A stretch of DNA of 37,879 nt from Methylobacterium oxalidis (GCF_007992195.1 NZ_BJZU01000111.1:1-37879), one strand, 5' to 3'. Counted from the first letter of the stretch, positions 30,280 through 37,855 are shown. The notes: generated by a model from the sequence alone, not told the origin. Program-made: numbers and translations.

Positions 30280-30965
30280 CAGGCGGCTACCCTCGTCCCA
30301 GTTGCAGCTCGCAGCTTGCTGATGGCCTCTCCAGCGAACTCGCGGGCGTTCTGGATAGCTTTGTCCAGGTTGCTCACCTGCGACCCGCTAAGCCCTTTGA
30401 GGGTGCCGCCGTAGTCAAACAGGTCCCGGTAGGCCGCTCGCTCAACGATCGGTGTGGCGAAGACTTCGACGCCGCCGGCCTGCAGCTGTTCGGAGACGTT
30501 GCGCAGGGCTCGCGATGTGACAGCCGCCCCGGTGCGAGTCAGCACAACAGCATGAGCGATCTTGCGCCGGGACATTTTCTCTTGGTTGCGGATGAGGCGG
30601 ATCGTCTTGGCGCCCCCTTTCGCGTCCATGGACGAGCCCTGGACCGGGATGATCACGAGATCCGACATGCCGATGGCGTTGGACACCATCAGGCTAGCCG
30701 TTCCCTCCAAGTCCACGATCACGAACTGTGCGACGCGCTCCGCGGCCTCGATCGCATCGACCACGCTATCCTCGGTTACGTCCGCGATGATGGTGACGTT
30801 GTCCGGCTTGCCTGGGAGCCGGGACCATTGGCTGATCCACTTCTCCGGATCTGCGTCGATGATAGCGACAGCGGCGCCCTTGGCGGCGAGTTCGGTGGCG
30901 AGGAGGAGTGCCGTGGTCGTCTTTCCGGCTCCTCCCTTGGGGTTGGCAAACGCAATGACGGGCAT
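30279..30965 (-). CDS. ParA-family partition ATPase (module 2)
   Basis: 228 residues. Deviant Walker A KGGAGKTT is at 10-17 with the signature lysine at 10; AIIDADPEKWISQW gives the A' motif, VIVDLEGTASLMVS Walker B, and DLVIIPVQGSSMDAKGG the following conserved strand. It is a type Ib-sized ParA/ParF. It overlaps the RHH-type partner by one base. A GGAGGAGG ribosome-binding site precedes the ATG but can pair with an upstream CCTCCTC-type element. Dense repeats 46 bp upstream of the start are the probable centromere/operator. Confidence 0.9.
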   Translation of the reverse strand: MPVIAFANPKGGAGKTTTALLLATELAAKGAAVAIIDADPEKWISQWSRLPGKPDNVTIIADVTEDSVVDAIEAAERVAQFVIVDLEGTASLMVSNAIGMSDLVIIPVQGSSMDAKGGAKTIRLIRNQEKMSRRKIAHAVVLTRTGAAVTSRALRNVSEQLQAGGVEVFATPIVERAAYRDLFDYGGTLKGLSGSQVSNLDKAIQNAREFAGEAISKLRAATGTRVAA

Positions 30966-30969
30966 GTCG

Positions 30970-30994
30970 CCTCCTCCTGAGCGCGCAGAGGAGG
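30970..30994 (-). promoter_or_regulatory. Hairpin that would mask the parA ribosome-binding site
   Basis: On the minus strand CCTCCTC (30988-30994) can pair with GAGGAGG (30970-30976), the Shine-Dalgarno of parA, across an 11-base loop. This 7-bp stem would block initiation in the leader RNA. Seen directly; regulatory use is inferred. Confidence 0.4.
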
Positions 30995-31010
30995 ATCCTC
31001 GCCGGAAAAG

Positions 31011-31097
31011 GTTACCAGATAGCTAACAGCTACCGCCCAGCTACTGGCTAGCTATCGGATCGCTAGCTGGTAGCTAGCCAGTAGCTACCAGCTAGCC
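31011..31097. repeat. Dense inverted/direct repeats upstream of parA (candidate parS-1 or iterons)
   Basis: Nested perfect palindromic pairs: CTACTGGCTAGCTA (31041-31054) with TAGCTAGCCAGTAG (31071-31084), and GCTAGCTGGTAGCTA (31062-31076) with TAGCTACCAGCTAGC (31082-31096). ATAGCTA and CAGCTACC variants fill the rest. The GGTAGCTA octamer is shared with 29880-29930. They lie between parA and the divergent gene at 31304, as expected of a centromere and autoregulatory operator. Confidence 0.7.
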
Positions 31098-31303
31098 AAC
31101 GCTCGCCTCAATCGCAAAAAGCTTAATGTTTTCTGAATTTTGGCTCTCGCTGCTAACCGGATTTTTGAAGCAAATAGACAACACAGCCAGCACCAATTGG
31201 CACCTCGGCCGGCGAGGTTGACAGATAAGCTTGACTGTTGTCGGCTACACACGTCGCGCGAACACCCTTTTCGGAGCCTCACCTCAGATCGGAGCGCAAG
31301 CCG

Positions 31304-31531
31304 ATGGAAGCTACCTCGACCAAGTTCCCCTACATCGTCGTAGTCCCGTGTTCCGACGACGCTCTGCCGGAGCGGATGTCACACGCCTGGCGCGTCGGGT
31401 CGTGCGGGGATGATTGGATCTGGGGGCGGATTGGGGCAGACCACGCGCGTTTCTCGTTCAAGAGCGCGGAGGCCGGCGATACATTCCGGCAAAGTGCGAT
31501 CGCCGAGGCGGCTACCTTGCCGCTAGGGTAA
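31304..31531 (+). CDS. Hypothetical protein, 75 aa
   Basis: MEATSTKFPYIVVVPCSDDA, then GDDWIWGRIGADHARFSFKS and DTFRQSAIAEAA: a small alpha/beta protein with an FSF-xSAE-A-TFR pattern seen in small unnamed proteobacterial families. GGAG lies nine bases before the ATG; the longer frame from 31238 lacks support. It is divergent from the parA operon and 46 bp ahead of the HNH gene. Confidence 0.5.
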   Translation: MEATSTKFPYIVVVPCSDDALPERMSHAWRVGSCGDDWIWGRIGADHARFSFKSAEAGDTFRQSAIAEAATLPLG

Positions 31532-31577
31532 GACGGCCAACCAAAACAGTCGCAATCCTCCGCCGGACCGAACCTTC

Positions 31578-32006
31578 ATGCCGATCCGGCGCGAGCACCG
31601 CTTCTTCTACCCCATCGACTGGCCGCAGCTCTCCGCCGCGATCCGCTTCCGTCGTGCCGGAGGCTGCTGCGAGGGCTGCGGTCGGCCGCATGGGCAGCAC
31701 GTCTACTGCCTCGGTGACGGCCGCTGGTGGGATGCCGAGATCGGCGCGTGGCGCGACGGACAGGGCAGGGCGGTCAGAGAGCCACCCAGGGCCGAAGATC
31801 TCCTAGCCGGCATGAGGCGCACAAAGGTCGTGCTGGCGACCGCCCACCGCGATCACGACACCACCAACAACACGGGTGCGAACCTCGCTGCCTTCTGCCA
31901 GCGGTGTCACATGCTGCACGACCGCCCGGAGCATCGACGGAGACGGTGGGCCACGCTGTTCCGGCGGAAGGCACTCGGAGACCTGTTCCGCGGCCCCTAC
32001 GCGTAG
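31578..32006 (+). CDS. HNH endonuclease, copy 2 (apparently intact)
   Basis: 142 residues, MPIRREHRFFYPIDWPQLSA. CEGCGRPHG and CQRCHMLHDRPEH supply two zinc pairs, and LATAHRDHDTTNNTGANLAA carries the catalytic histidine and asparagine of the HNH (beta-beta-alpha metal) fold. It closely matches the copy at 4449-4850, differing mostly in the middle linker, and retains the ending LFRRKALGDLFRGPYA that copy 1 lost by frameshift. It would cut DNA; whether it is a homing-type, restriction-like or accessory nuclease is unknown. Both copies lie beside a parA module. Confidence 0.8.
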   Translation: MPIRREHRFFYPIDWPQLSAAIRFRRAGGCCEGCGRPHGQHVYCLGDGRWWDAEIGAWRDGQGRAVREPPRAEDLLAGMRRTKVVLATAHRDHDTTNNTGANLAAFCQRCHMLHDRPEHRRRRWATLFRRKALGDLFRGPYA

Positions 32007-32177
32007 GCGCGCAGGATGTGTGAGCGGTTCGAGCGCCACACCGCGCCTTTAACGATCGATTAACTGTGCCGGCTGGTAGCCTGGCTGGTTGACGGACTCA
32101 GCGCCGGCAGCCACCCTCGACCGTTACAGCGCCGCGTGCGCCACCAGGAGATCAGCCGCCACGGAAGCGACCACCTG

Positions 32178-32217
32178 AAAAAGCATCGGCCCCGAAGGCG
32201 CCAACCTTCGAGGCCGA
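32178..32217 (-). terminator. Leftward terminator ahead of the winged-helix gene
   Basis: TCGGCCTCGAAGG and CCTTCGGGGCCGA (minus strand) form a 13-bp stem with one mismatch, followed on the minus strand by TGCTTTTTC. It would end a leftward transcript arising within about 32220-32390, where a TTGACC hexamer is present. No leftward gene exists there, so a short antisense RNA is possible. Confidence 0.4.
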
Positions 32218-32390
32218 GGACCGATCCCATAGAGACCAGCGGGTACAATCACTCCCCAACAGTCTCACAGGGGCCCTAGAGGGTCAAGGCGGAACGCCAA
32301 TTCCGCCGACGGTTCTGCTTTGCCTTGTGGACGGGTGTGCCTGACCGGCATCACTCGTCGCCCTGCCGTGGCCCGCAAAGGGCCCGAACA

Positions 32391-33104
32391 ATGTTTGCTG
32401 CTCAAATCCGGGAGGCCATCGAGGCTGCACCCCGTGTGAAGCTGCCCGAACTCACCGCCCTGCTCTGGCGTGCCTTCCGAGCAGGGCAGGTGAGCGAGGC
32501 CGAGGCCGAGGAGCTGTCTGGCCTGATCGAGCTCAGGAAGGCCGTAGGAGCCGCTCAGACGCTCACCGGATCGGCTTACGTAAAATTACGAAGTCCACTA
32601 CCCCGGAAGATCCAGCGGCCGCCTGTGCGCTCCGTAGCGATCGAGCGCCGCCGCCGCCTCGCTGCCTCCGGCCCTATGCCCCCGGCTCTCGCAGCACGGT
32701 TTACCACGGGCGAGGCGGCCGTGCTCCGGATCGTCGGCGACGAGTGCCGGGACAAGGGCCGCTGCGTCCTACCGCTCGACGCGATCGCCGCGAGGGCAGG
32801 GGTGGGCCGCACGACGGCGCAGAACGCCCTCCGGCTCGCCCGACGGCTCGGCATGATCGAGATCGAGGAGCGCCGGCTCACGGGCGCCAAAAACCTGCCG
32901 AACCGCGTCACGGTCATCGACCGCGAATGGCGGCAGTGGCTGACCCGCGGACCCAAGGGCATAGGGTTCAAGAATCTGAGCACCACGGAAATCAATGGTT
33001 TTCGGAAGGGAGAGGCGGTCGCCGCGAGCCAATCTCGCCTACCGCCAGGCAGCGGATCTGCGAGGCAGAGGCAGACGAAGCCGAGGGCTCAAGCTATGCG
33101 GTAG
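32391..33104 (+). CDS. Winged-helix plasmid protein, candidate replication factor, 237 aa
   Basis: MFAAQIREAIEAAPRVKLPE starts an N-terminal helical segment (to about 60), a basic linker follows, and then TTGEAAVLRIVGDECRDKGR, IAARAGVGRTTAQNALRLAR and RLGMIEIEERRLTGAKNLPN form a clear winged helix. ViDREWRQWL-type endings are seen in unnamed proteins on alphaproteobacterial plasmids. It lies close to the partition operon and repeats, which suggests replication initiation or copy control, but no established Rep domain is recognised. The ATG at 32391 is preferred to the upstream start at 32325. Confidence 0.5.
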   Translation: MFAAQIREAIEAAPRVKLPELTALLWRAFRAGQVSEAEAEELSGLIELRKAVGAAQTLTGSAYVKLRSPLPRKIQRPPVRSVAIERRRRLAASGPMPPALAARFTTGEAAVLRIVGDECRDKGRCVLPLDAIAARAGVGRTTAQNALRLARRLGMIEIEERRLTGAKNLPNRVTVIDREWRQWLTRGPKGIGFKNLSTTEINGFRKGEAVAASQSRLPPGSGSARQRQTKPRAQAMR

Positions 33105-33201
33105 GTGCAGACGCGCGTGCGGTATGCCGAACGCAGCCGACTTCAGCTTGTCACCGAGCGCGGGTATGAGCCGCCTCCTTCCAAACTCGAAGAGAGGCTG
33201 C

Positions 33202-33474
33202 ATGACCTTGGCGCCGGTACGCACGGTCTCAGACTGGCGCGCGAGTGGCTACCGCGGCTTGCGTATCCTGCGCTGTCCGCAGTGTGGGAGCGGAACCCAC
33301 CAGACGTGGGAAGAGCTCGACGCAGAGCCCAACGAAGATGTGGTCGAAGTGGCGCGGCGTGTGCGCTGTCACGGGTGCGAACAGCCCCCGGCCGGCCTTG
33401 CCGTGGCCACCTATCGAGATGTGACCGACATCTCGCGTGAGGAGCGGACCATCGGCTCGATCAGCTCCGCTTGA
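33202..33474 (+). CDS. Zinc-ribbon-like hypothetical protein, 90 aa
   Basis: MTLAPVRTVSDWRASGYRGL, then LRCPQCGSGTHQTWEELDAE and RRVRCHGCEQPPAG. The two CxxC pairs (CPQC, CHGC) about 38 residues apart form a likely zinc ribbon. GAGAGG lies six bases before this ATG; longer in-frame starts (32995, 33124, 33166) have no clear ribosome-binding site. It overlaps the convergent gene at 33461 by 14 bases. No function known. Confidence 0.5.
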   Translation: MTLAPVRTVSDWRASGYRGLRILRCPQCGSGTHQTWEELDAEPNEDVVEVARRVRCHGCEQPPAGLAVATYRDVTDISREERTIGSISSA

Positions 33475-33721
33475 AACCTACAGACCTGCCCCAAGCAATG
33501 ATGTCCCGCACTGTCTGCCCGTCCCAGTCTACGGTGCAGCCGATGTCGGAGAGCGCATCATCGAGCAGTTCCCGCCAATCAGCGTAGCCGTGGCTCCGCC
33601 GCTGTTTCAGCGCCTCGATGATGCATGCCACCTTGCCGTGATCCTCCGGCAGCCCCTGCAAGTGCCAGTAATGCGCGAGGGCGGCGAGGGCGCGTGCGCC
33701 GGCAGAATGTTCGAGTGTCAT
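33461..33721 (-). CDS. Hypothetical protein, 86 aa
   Basis: MTLEHSAGARALAALAHYWH, then HGKVACIIEALKQRRSHGYA and WRELLDDALSDIGCTVDWDG: a small, mostly helical protein with coherent composition. The ribosome-binding site is weak. Upstream is an AT-richer stretch (33722-33860) that probably holds divergent promoters. No domain recognised. Confidence 0.45.
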   Translation of the reverse strand: MTLEHSAGARALAALAHYWHLQGLPEDHGKVACIIEALKQRRSHGYADWRELLDDALSDIGCTVDWDGQTVRDIIAWGRSVGFKRS

Positions 33722-33868
33722 GCCGAATTGTTAAGACATTCTTAACGATCGGTCTGTTGCCGACATGCTGCACTGCATTACAGCGTAGTGCTTGGTACAA
33801 TCCAATACAATAGATTGTGCGCAAGCTTTATTCGTTGCGTCGCGCAACTACTAACTTACTGTAGGTGG

Positions 33869-34084
33869 ATGCACGACGAGTCGAACCGCGCAATTCAGGA
33901 CCTTGAGAGGTCAGCGGCTGCCCTGGAGGTGCAGGGTGACCACGCGACGGCGCACGTTCTGCGCGAGCACGCGCGAAGGTGCCGTGAAGAGGTATTGCGG
34001 TTCTCTGTCGCCGCGCAACCAGAGCACAGTCCAGTTCCAGCGAAGGTTGCGCATGGCGGTGCAACGCGTCGCGCTCCTGCGTGA
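33869..34084 (+). CDS. Hypothetical protein, 71 aa
   Basis: MHDESNRAIQDLERSAAALE, then GDHATAHVLREHARRCREEV: an amphipathic helical protein with a short basic tail. AGGTGG directly precedes the ATG. No known family. Confidence 0.35.
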   Translation: MHDESNRAIQDLERSAAALEVQGDHATAHVLREHARRCREEVLRFSVAAQPEHSPVPAKVAHGGATRRAPA

Positions 34085-34331
34085 TCTACGCACGGGCAGC
34101 CTTCAGCCGATCGAAGGTCAACTGCCCTGACGACAGGCTCGTGTTTGCCAGCGCGAGAGGGCCGGCTCTCCTGTACCTGATGGAACGTTCTGCAAGCTTG
34201 GCCGTTATCCTTGTGCCCGGAAGTCCCTAGTCAGGAGCTGCCTCGGGCGGTGTCAGAAGCACTGCGTCGAGAGTGAGTGGGTCATTGGCTGGATAAACAA
34301 TAAAAAATTTGCCATAAATGGGAGGAAGTAC

Positions 34332-34577
34332 GTGCGCTTACCTGTCCTGAGCCTCTGTGTACCCATCATTGTATTGGGTAGTATAATTCCTGGATTTGCT
34401 GATACGACCGCCCTGCAGCGTGCAGCCTGCACGCCCGATGTCTGGCGCCTCTGCAGCAGCGAGATCCCCGACGTGGCAGGCATCACCGCCTGCTTGCGCC
34501 GCGCCAAGCCGAAGCTGAGCCCTGCCTGCCGCGACGTCTTCACTGCAGCAGATCGCACACGCTCTGTCGGTCTATAA
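34332..34577 (+). CDS. Small exported cysteine-rich protein, 81 aa
   Basis: GTG start with GGAGGAA six bases upstream. MRLPVLSLCVPIIVLGSIIP plus GFA is a signal peptide. The mature part CTPDVWRLCSSEIPDVAGIT then ACLRRAKPKLSPACRDVF has four regularly spaced cysteines, a pattern I associate with small secreted proteins of rhizobia and methylobacteria. After CRDVF the frame ends quickly. An alternative frame continues open to 34672 (SVYNVTKPAVPQPRLGQTTQ), so a 3' frameshift is possible. No biochemical role is known. Confidence 0.6.
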   Translation: MRLPVLSLCVPIIVLGSIIPGFADTTALQRAACTPDVWRLCSSEIPDVAGITACLRRAKPKLSPACRDVFTAADRTRSVGL

Positions 34578-34778
34578 TGTGACCAAGCCTGCCGTGCCGC
34601 AGCCGCGCCTTGGTCAGACCACGCAGGAGCGCTCGGTCCGCGTCGTCCATGTCGGGTCGATCACCGCGCGCTGAGGATCTGAATCTCTGCGGCACGCGTG
34701 CATCCCGTTCCCGCCGGTCGGGCCGGCAGTCAGCACTACGCTTGTGTCTCCGTCCGCCGATGCCCTCGCAAATGGCTG

Positions 34779-34988
34779 CTACAGCCGTGGTAACGCACGT
34801 GCGCGTGCAGTCTGTGCCATGAGGATGAAGTCCCGCGTTGTCGGGTGCTGTGGGCCGAGAGGCGTCGTGGGCAAGGCCGCCTCCTCAGGATCCTCGTTCC
34901 GCACGGAATGAAGTTCATCCGTGGAGCGAACGCCGAGCAAGCGGAGAAGGCGCGGCGGGCGGGTGGCTCGCGTCAGTACCGACAGCAT
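34779..34988 (-). CDS. Possible small protein, 69 aa
   Basis: MLSVLTRATRPPRLLRLLGV, then STDELHSVRNEDPEEAALPT. A strong GGGAGG is seven bases before the ATG, which is the main support. Composition is only moderately protein-like. The rest of 34580-35100 shows no better candidate. Confidence 0.3.
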   Translation of the reverse strand: MLSVLTRATRPPRLLRLLGVRSTDELHSVRNEDPEEAALPTTPLGPQHPTTRDFILMAQTARARALPRL

Positions 34989-35100
34989 CACCGCGCCTCC
35001 CAAATCACTTTGGAAAAACCATCCTGCCACAGGCCACAAGCGATCTCCTTAAGCATTTGTTAGGTAATTGGCAGACGCATCGGGCTAAATCGGCCGGTAG

Positions 35101-35199
35101 ATGCGCCATCCCATTCTCATTGTGCTGCTTTTCGGTGCGCTGGCCGTGCTGATATTTTTCGCGATCAGTGCAATCGTTGAGCGATTTTCAACGATCTAG
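35101..35199 (+). CDS. Single-pass small membrane protein, 32 aa
   Basis: MRHPILIVLLFGALAVLIFF followed by AISAIVERFSTI: almost entirely one hydrophobic helix. Similar tiny membrane proteins occur in this window (2853-2996). The ribosome-binding site is weak (GGTAG). Confidence 0.35.
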   Translation: MRHPILIVLLFGALAVLIFFAISAIVERFSTI

Positions 35200-35325
35200 A
35201 AGCAACCTCAGGCAGCGCAGTGCAATGTGATCAGGATGCAATCTCGTTAATCAAGCCGCAACTCGGTAACGTCCTGTTAACCGTAAACTCGTTTCTCTGA
35301 TCGCACACAATGTGCGGGCGATGCT

Positions 35326-35685
35326 GTGACCTACACCGGCCTGACTGCCGCAGAAGATCTGGATACGGGCTGCCCTGTGCCGCTCGACTTGCTCGGACGG
35401 ATCTATCGGGCCGATCTTGAGATGGTTCCGGACCTCATTGGCACTCTCCCGGAGCGGACTAGAGCGCAGCTTGCGGTCTTTCTCTACGGCCGCAGCCACA
35501 CCTTCACGCTTGGAGTGCGGATCGCAGCGACCTGCGACGGCTCGGTGCTGCGCCGCGTTGCCGGCCTGATCGGCAACGCCCTCTACGATCTCTCGCGTCA
35601 GCAAGGCACGGTGTTGGCCAGCGGGAGCGCACGATCCGTCACGTCGAAGCAGATCAGCCTGGGTGGCCCCCAGCTGCAAGCATAA
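35326..35685 (+). CDS. Hypothetical protein, 119 aa
   Basis: GTG start. VPLDLLGRIYRADLEMVPDL, then LPERTRAQLAVFLYGRSHTF and LGVRIAATCDGSVLRRVAGL form a coherent alpha/beta protein that I associate with unnamed Methylobacterium-type proteins. An internal ATG at residue 33 (MVPDLIGTLPE) is an alternative start. The next gene begins three bases after its stop, so the two are co-transcribed. Confidence 0.6.
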   Translation: MTYTGLTAAEDLDTGCPVPLDLLGRIYRADLEMVPDLIGTLPERTRAQLAVFLYGRSHTFTLGVRIAATCDGSVLRRVAGLIGNALYDLSRQQGTVLASGSARSVTSKQISLGGPQLQA

Positions 35686-35688
35686 GAG

Positions 35689-35901
35689 ATGTCGACGAAG
35701 CTGACCCTCGCCCAGATGAAGGCCCGGCGGCTCGAGCCTGCTGTACGCGAGCTGCAAGCGAGCGGTGTCACGTCCCTCGTCGGCCTCGCGAAAGGGCTGA
35801 ACGGGCGAGGTATTCCGCCCGTGAAGGGCAAGGGCACCTGGACGGTGGTCGAGGTGGCTCGGCTGCTGGCGCGCTTCGCGCCGCTCAAGGAAGCAGCCTG
35901 A
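35689..35901 (+). CDS. Stand-alone HTH protein resembling a recombinase DNA-binding tail, 70 aa
   Basis: MSTKLTLAQMKARRLEPAVR, then LQASGVTSLVGLAKGLNGRG and IPPVKGKGTWTVVEVARLLA. The pattern of two helices, then RGIPxxxGxGxWxxxxVxRxLxR, is that found at the C-terminus of many small serine recombinases. Here it is a complete 70-codon gene with its own start three bases after the preceding gene. It may be a domesticated DNA-binding domain or a remnant that kept a start. Confidence 0.55.
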   Translation: MSTKLTLAQMKARRLEPAVRELQASGVTSLVGLAKGLNGRGIPPVKGKGTWTVVEVARLLARFAPLKEAA

Positions 35902-36209
35902 GGCGGCTGCCCGGTAAGCGACGCGGATCTGGGCCATACCTCGCAAGTGGCCTTCGCATAGGACACAGTATGGAGCGTGCTCAGCGACCCGGAGCGACCG
36001 ATGCGCTGGCCGCACCTCAGAAGACCGGACAAGCCACAACTCCCAGCACGACTCGAACGGTGATACGCGTGCTGGTGCATTTGCATACCTAAATTGCACC
36101 ATTGTACTTTGGCCTTAGGCTGGACAGCCTATGGCATCTGGCCAAATATACTTACATCATTTCTGTCTCTATTCTGCTCCCGCTCTCGCAAATGGCAGGG
36201 TGGAAGCGT

Positions 36210-36440
36210 ATGCCGCGCTACTTCTTCGACATCCATGACGGCGTGTTCCTGCAGGATGAGGATGGCTTAGAGCTTGCCGATCTATCAGCGGCTCGCGCCG
36301 AAGCGCGGCGCGCGCTGATGGGGCTGATCTGGCACTGCGACGATGCGAAAGATGCTGCCCACGTGCGCGTGGACGTTCGTTGCGAGGGTGGGCAGCGCCT
36401 CCTGGCCGCGACGCTCCTGCTGGTCGTCGAGGACGTCTAG
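36210..36440 (+). CDS. DUF6894 protein, 76 aa
   Basis: MPRYFFDIHDGVFLQDEDGL is the typical start of the DUF6894 family, followed by ADLSAARAEARRALMGLIWH and a C-terminal strand pair (RLLAATLLLVVEDV). These small alpha/beta proteins are abundant in Methylobacterium and rhizobia and have no established function. The upstream in-frame extension to 36102 is not conserved-looking. A truncated relative is at 1045. Fourteen bp downstream another small gene begins. Confidence 0.75.
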   Translation: MPRYFFDIHDGVFLQDEDGLELADLSAARAEARRALMGLIWHCDDAKDAAHVRVDVRCEGGQRLLAATLLLVVEDV

Positions 36441-36454
36441 ACTGCGTCCCCGCC

Positions 36455-36676
36455 ATGAGCCTCTCGCTCTATGAGCGCCTCTCCGCCATTGCGCGCGCCG
36501 AGAGCTTCGCCTTCGAGTTCACACTGGCAGCGGACACCCTCCGCCAGAAGGGGCGGAAGGAGGTTGCTTGGGCGCTCCTGAAGGAGGCGCAGCGCCATAC
36601 GGCCGAGGCGGAGCGCCTGCGAGTTGCCGCGGCTGACGGCGAAATTCACATCAGGCGCCGCCCCCCTGTCGCATAA
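36455..36676 (+). CDS. Small helical hypothetical protein, 73 aa
   Basis: MSLSLYERLSAIARAESFAF, then LAADTLRQKGRKEVAWALLK and EAQRHTAEAERLRVAAADGE. A two-helix, charged protein, possibly coiled-coil. It follows the DUF6894 gene by 14 bp and is probably co-transcribed. No family recognised. Confidence 0.5.
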   Translation: MSLSLYERLSAIARAESFAFEFTLAADTLRQKGRKEVAWALLKEAQRHTAEAERLRVAAADGEIHIRRRPPVA

Positions 36677-36767
36677 GGGCGCTTATGGAACCAGAAAACG
36701 TCCTTCCGGACAGTCTCCGGAAGTCGAAATTCCCGCCGCGCTGGCTGCGCCAGTAGAGACATAGAAA

Positions 36768-36799
36768 AGCCGCCCGCGAAAGGGTCTGCGCGGGCGGCT
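36768..36799 (-). terminator. Strong hairpin terminator (leftward)
   Basis: AGCCGCCCGCG and CGCGGGCGGCT make a perfect 11-bp stem around a ten-base loop; on the minus strand TTTTCTAT follows (the last stem T included). It lies 118 bp after the stop of the leftward gene at 36917 and probably ends that transcript. On the plus strand it could also end the 36210-36676 transcript, but no T-run follows there. Confidence 0.6.
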
Positions 36800-36916
36800 C
36801 CTATACTCACGACGACTGCGGAGCCCATCGCGCGTACAGGCGTTCAGATAAACCCTCTTCCCTAAAGCCGTCCAGCGGAACGCGAGGCTCCAGACCGCCG
36901 CTAGCCGGCCTACCGA

Positions 36917-37288
36917 CTAAGGCCTCGATGGCGCAGTTCCGGATCCCGTGTTCGCGCTTCCTGTCGCTGGCAGCGAGCGTGCTTTGTCGAGCAGGGTGGT
37001 GGCGGCGTCCACGCAGTCCTTCAGCGTCTCGCGAGGGCCGCATCGGACATGGATCTTCGCATCACCCATCTTCATGTGAAACGAGGAGCCTCCCCCGGAT
37101 GCGTCGTCTCCATAGCGGCGGCGATGGGACCGCTCCCAATCCTCATTCGGGCGATAGCGCGCATCATCTCTTCTGCTGTCGCCGCGGTCGTATGATCTGT
37201 CTCTGTCATCGTCGCGTGATGAGCTTTGAGCGAGCACTGGAAGGGGCAGCACAAGAAGGCAAGCTGCCGCGAGAAGGACCTTACGCAT
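36917..37288 (-). CDS. Exported, charged hypothetical protein, 123 aa
   Basis: MRKVLLAAACLLVLPLPVLA is a Sec signal peptide with an ALA-type site; GGAGAG lies five bases before the ATG. The mature N-terminus is a long Arg/Asp-rich stretch (RDDDRDRSYDRGDSRRDDAR), followed by a small folded part (FHMKMGDAKIHVRCGPRETL, KDCVDAATTLLDKAR) with two cysteines that could pair. Probably periplasmic. The upstream Cys-repeat gene ends 40 bp before it on the same strand. Confidence 0.6.
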   Translation of the reverse strand: MRKVLLAAACLLVLPLPVLAQSSSRDDDRDRSYDRGDSRRDDARYRPNEDWERSHRRRYGDDASGGGSSFHMKMGDAKIHVRCGPRETLKDCVDAATTLLDKARSLPATGSANTGSGTAPSRP

Positions 37289-37328
37289 CTGAGCTCTCCA
37301 CAAATTGAGTCTACGCAACTGGTTCGGC

Positions 37329-37625
37329 CTACCGGCAGGTTTCGCGGTACTCACGGCAGTTGCCACGGCCACGCTCGCCCAGCTCATCCTTGTAGAGGCA
37401 GGCCCGTCGGAGTTCCGCGCAGACATCGCGACGCGAGGGACGTCCACACTCTTCGCGGTAGCGCCGGCAATTGCCCTGCCCGCGCTCACCCAGGACGTCC
37501 TTGTTCTCGCAGGCAAGCCGAAGCTCCCGGCAGTAGCCTCCGCCTCTGCCGTACTGCGCCGATGCCGAGACGGGGACCATCAGAAGGAGGGCCGCTGTGG
37601 CGGTTGCTAGAAGACAGGAGCGCAT
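37329..37625 (-). CDS. Exported protein with two tandem cysteine-rich repeats, 98 aa
   Basis: MRSCLLATATAALLLMVPVS plus ASA is a signal peptide, with GGAGA eight bases before the ATG. The mature part is two copies of one unit: CRELRLACENKDVLGERGQG NCRRYREEC, and CAELRRACLYKDELGERGRG NCREYRETC. Each unit has four cysteines in equal positions (C-x6-C-x14-C-x6-C), suggesting two disulphide-stabilised modules. No function is known. It is followed 40 bp later by the charged exported protein. Confidence 0.65.
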   Translation of the reverse strand: MRSCLLATATAALLLMVPVSASAQYGRGGGYCRELRLACENKDVLGERGQGNCRRYREECGRPSRRDVCAELRRACLYKDELGERGRGNCREYRETCR

Positions 37626-37855
37626 CCGGGCATCTCCAAGCGCTAGGATTGGCACTGAGTAGAGCCCCGCCGCCATGCTCGCGCGCGGCCCTATCGGAAC
37701 TACCGCGCTTGATGGAGGGGGTTCCTGTACGGAGAAGGAGTCAGCTGCACTCTTCCGGTTGTCTGTTCCTCGGCAGCAGGCGGTTGGCGGGGAGGCATCC
37801 CGGAGCAGCCAGCCTTAGTCGCAGAGCGTTGTGGCAGGACGTTCGGTATTGCGAT

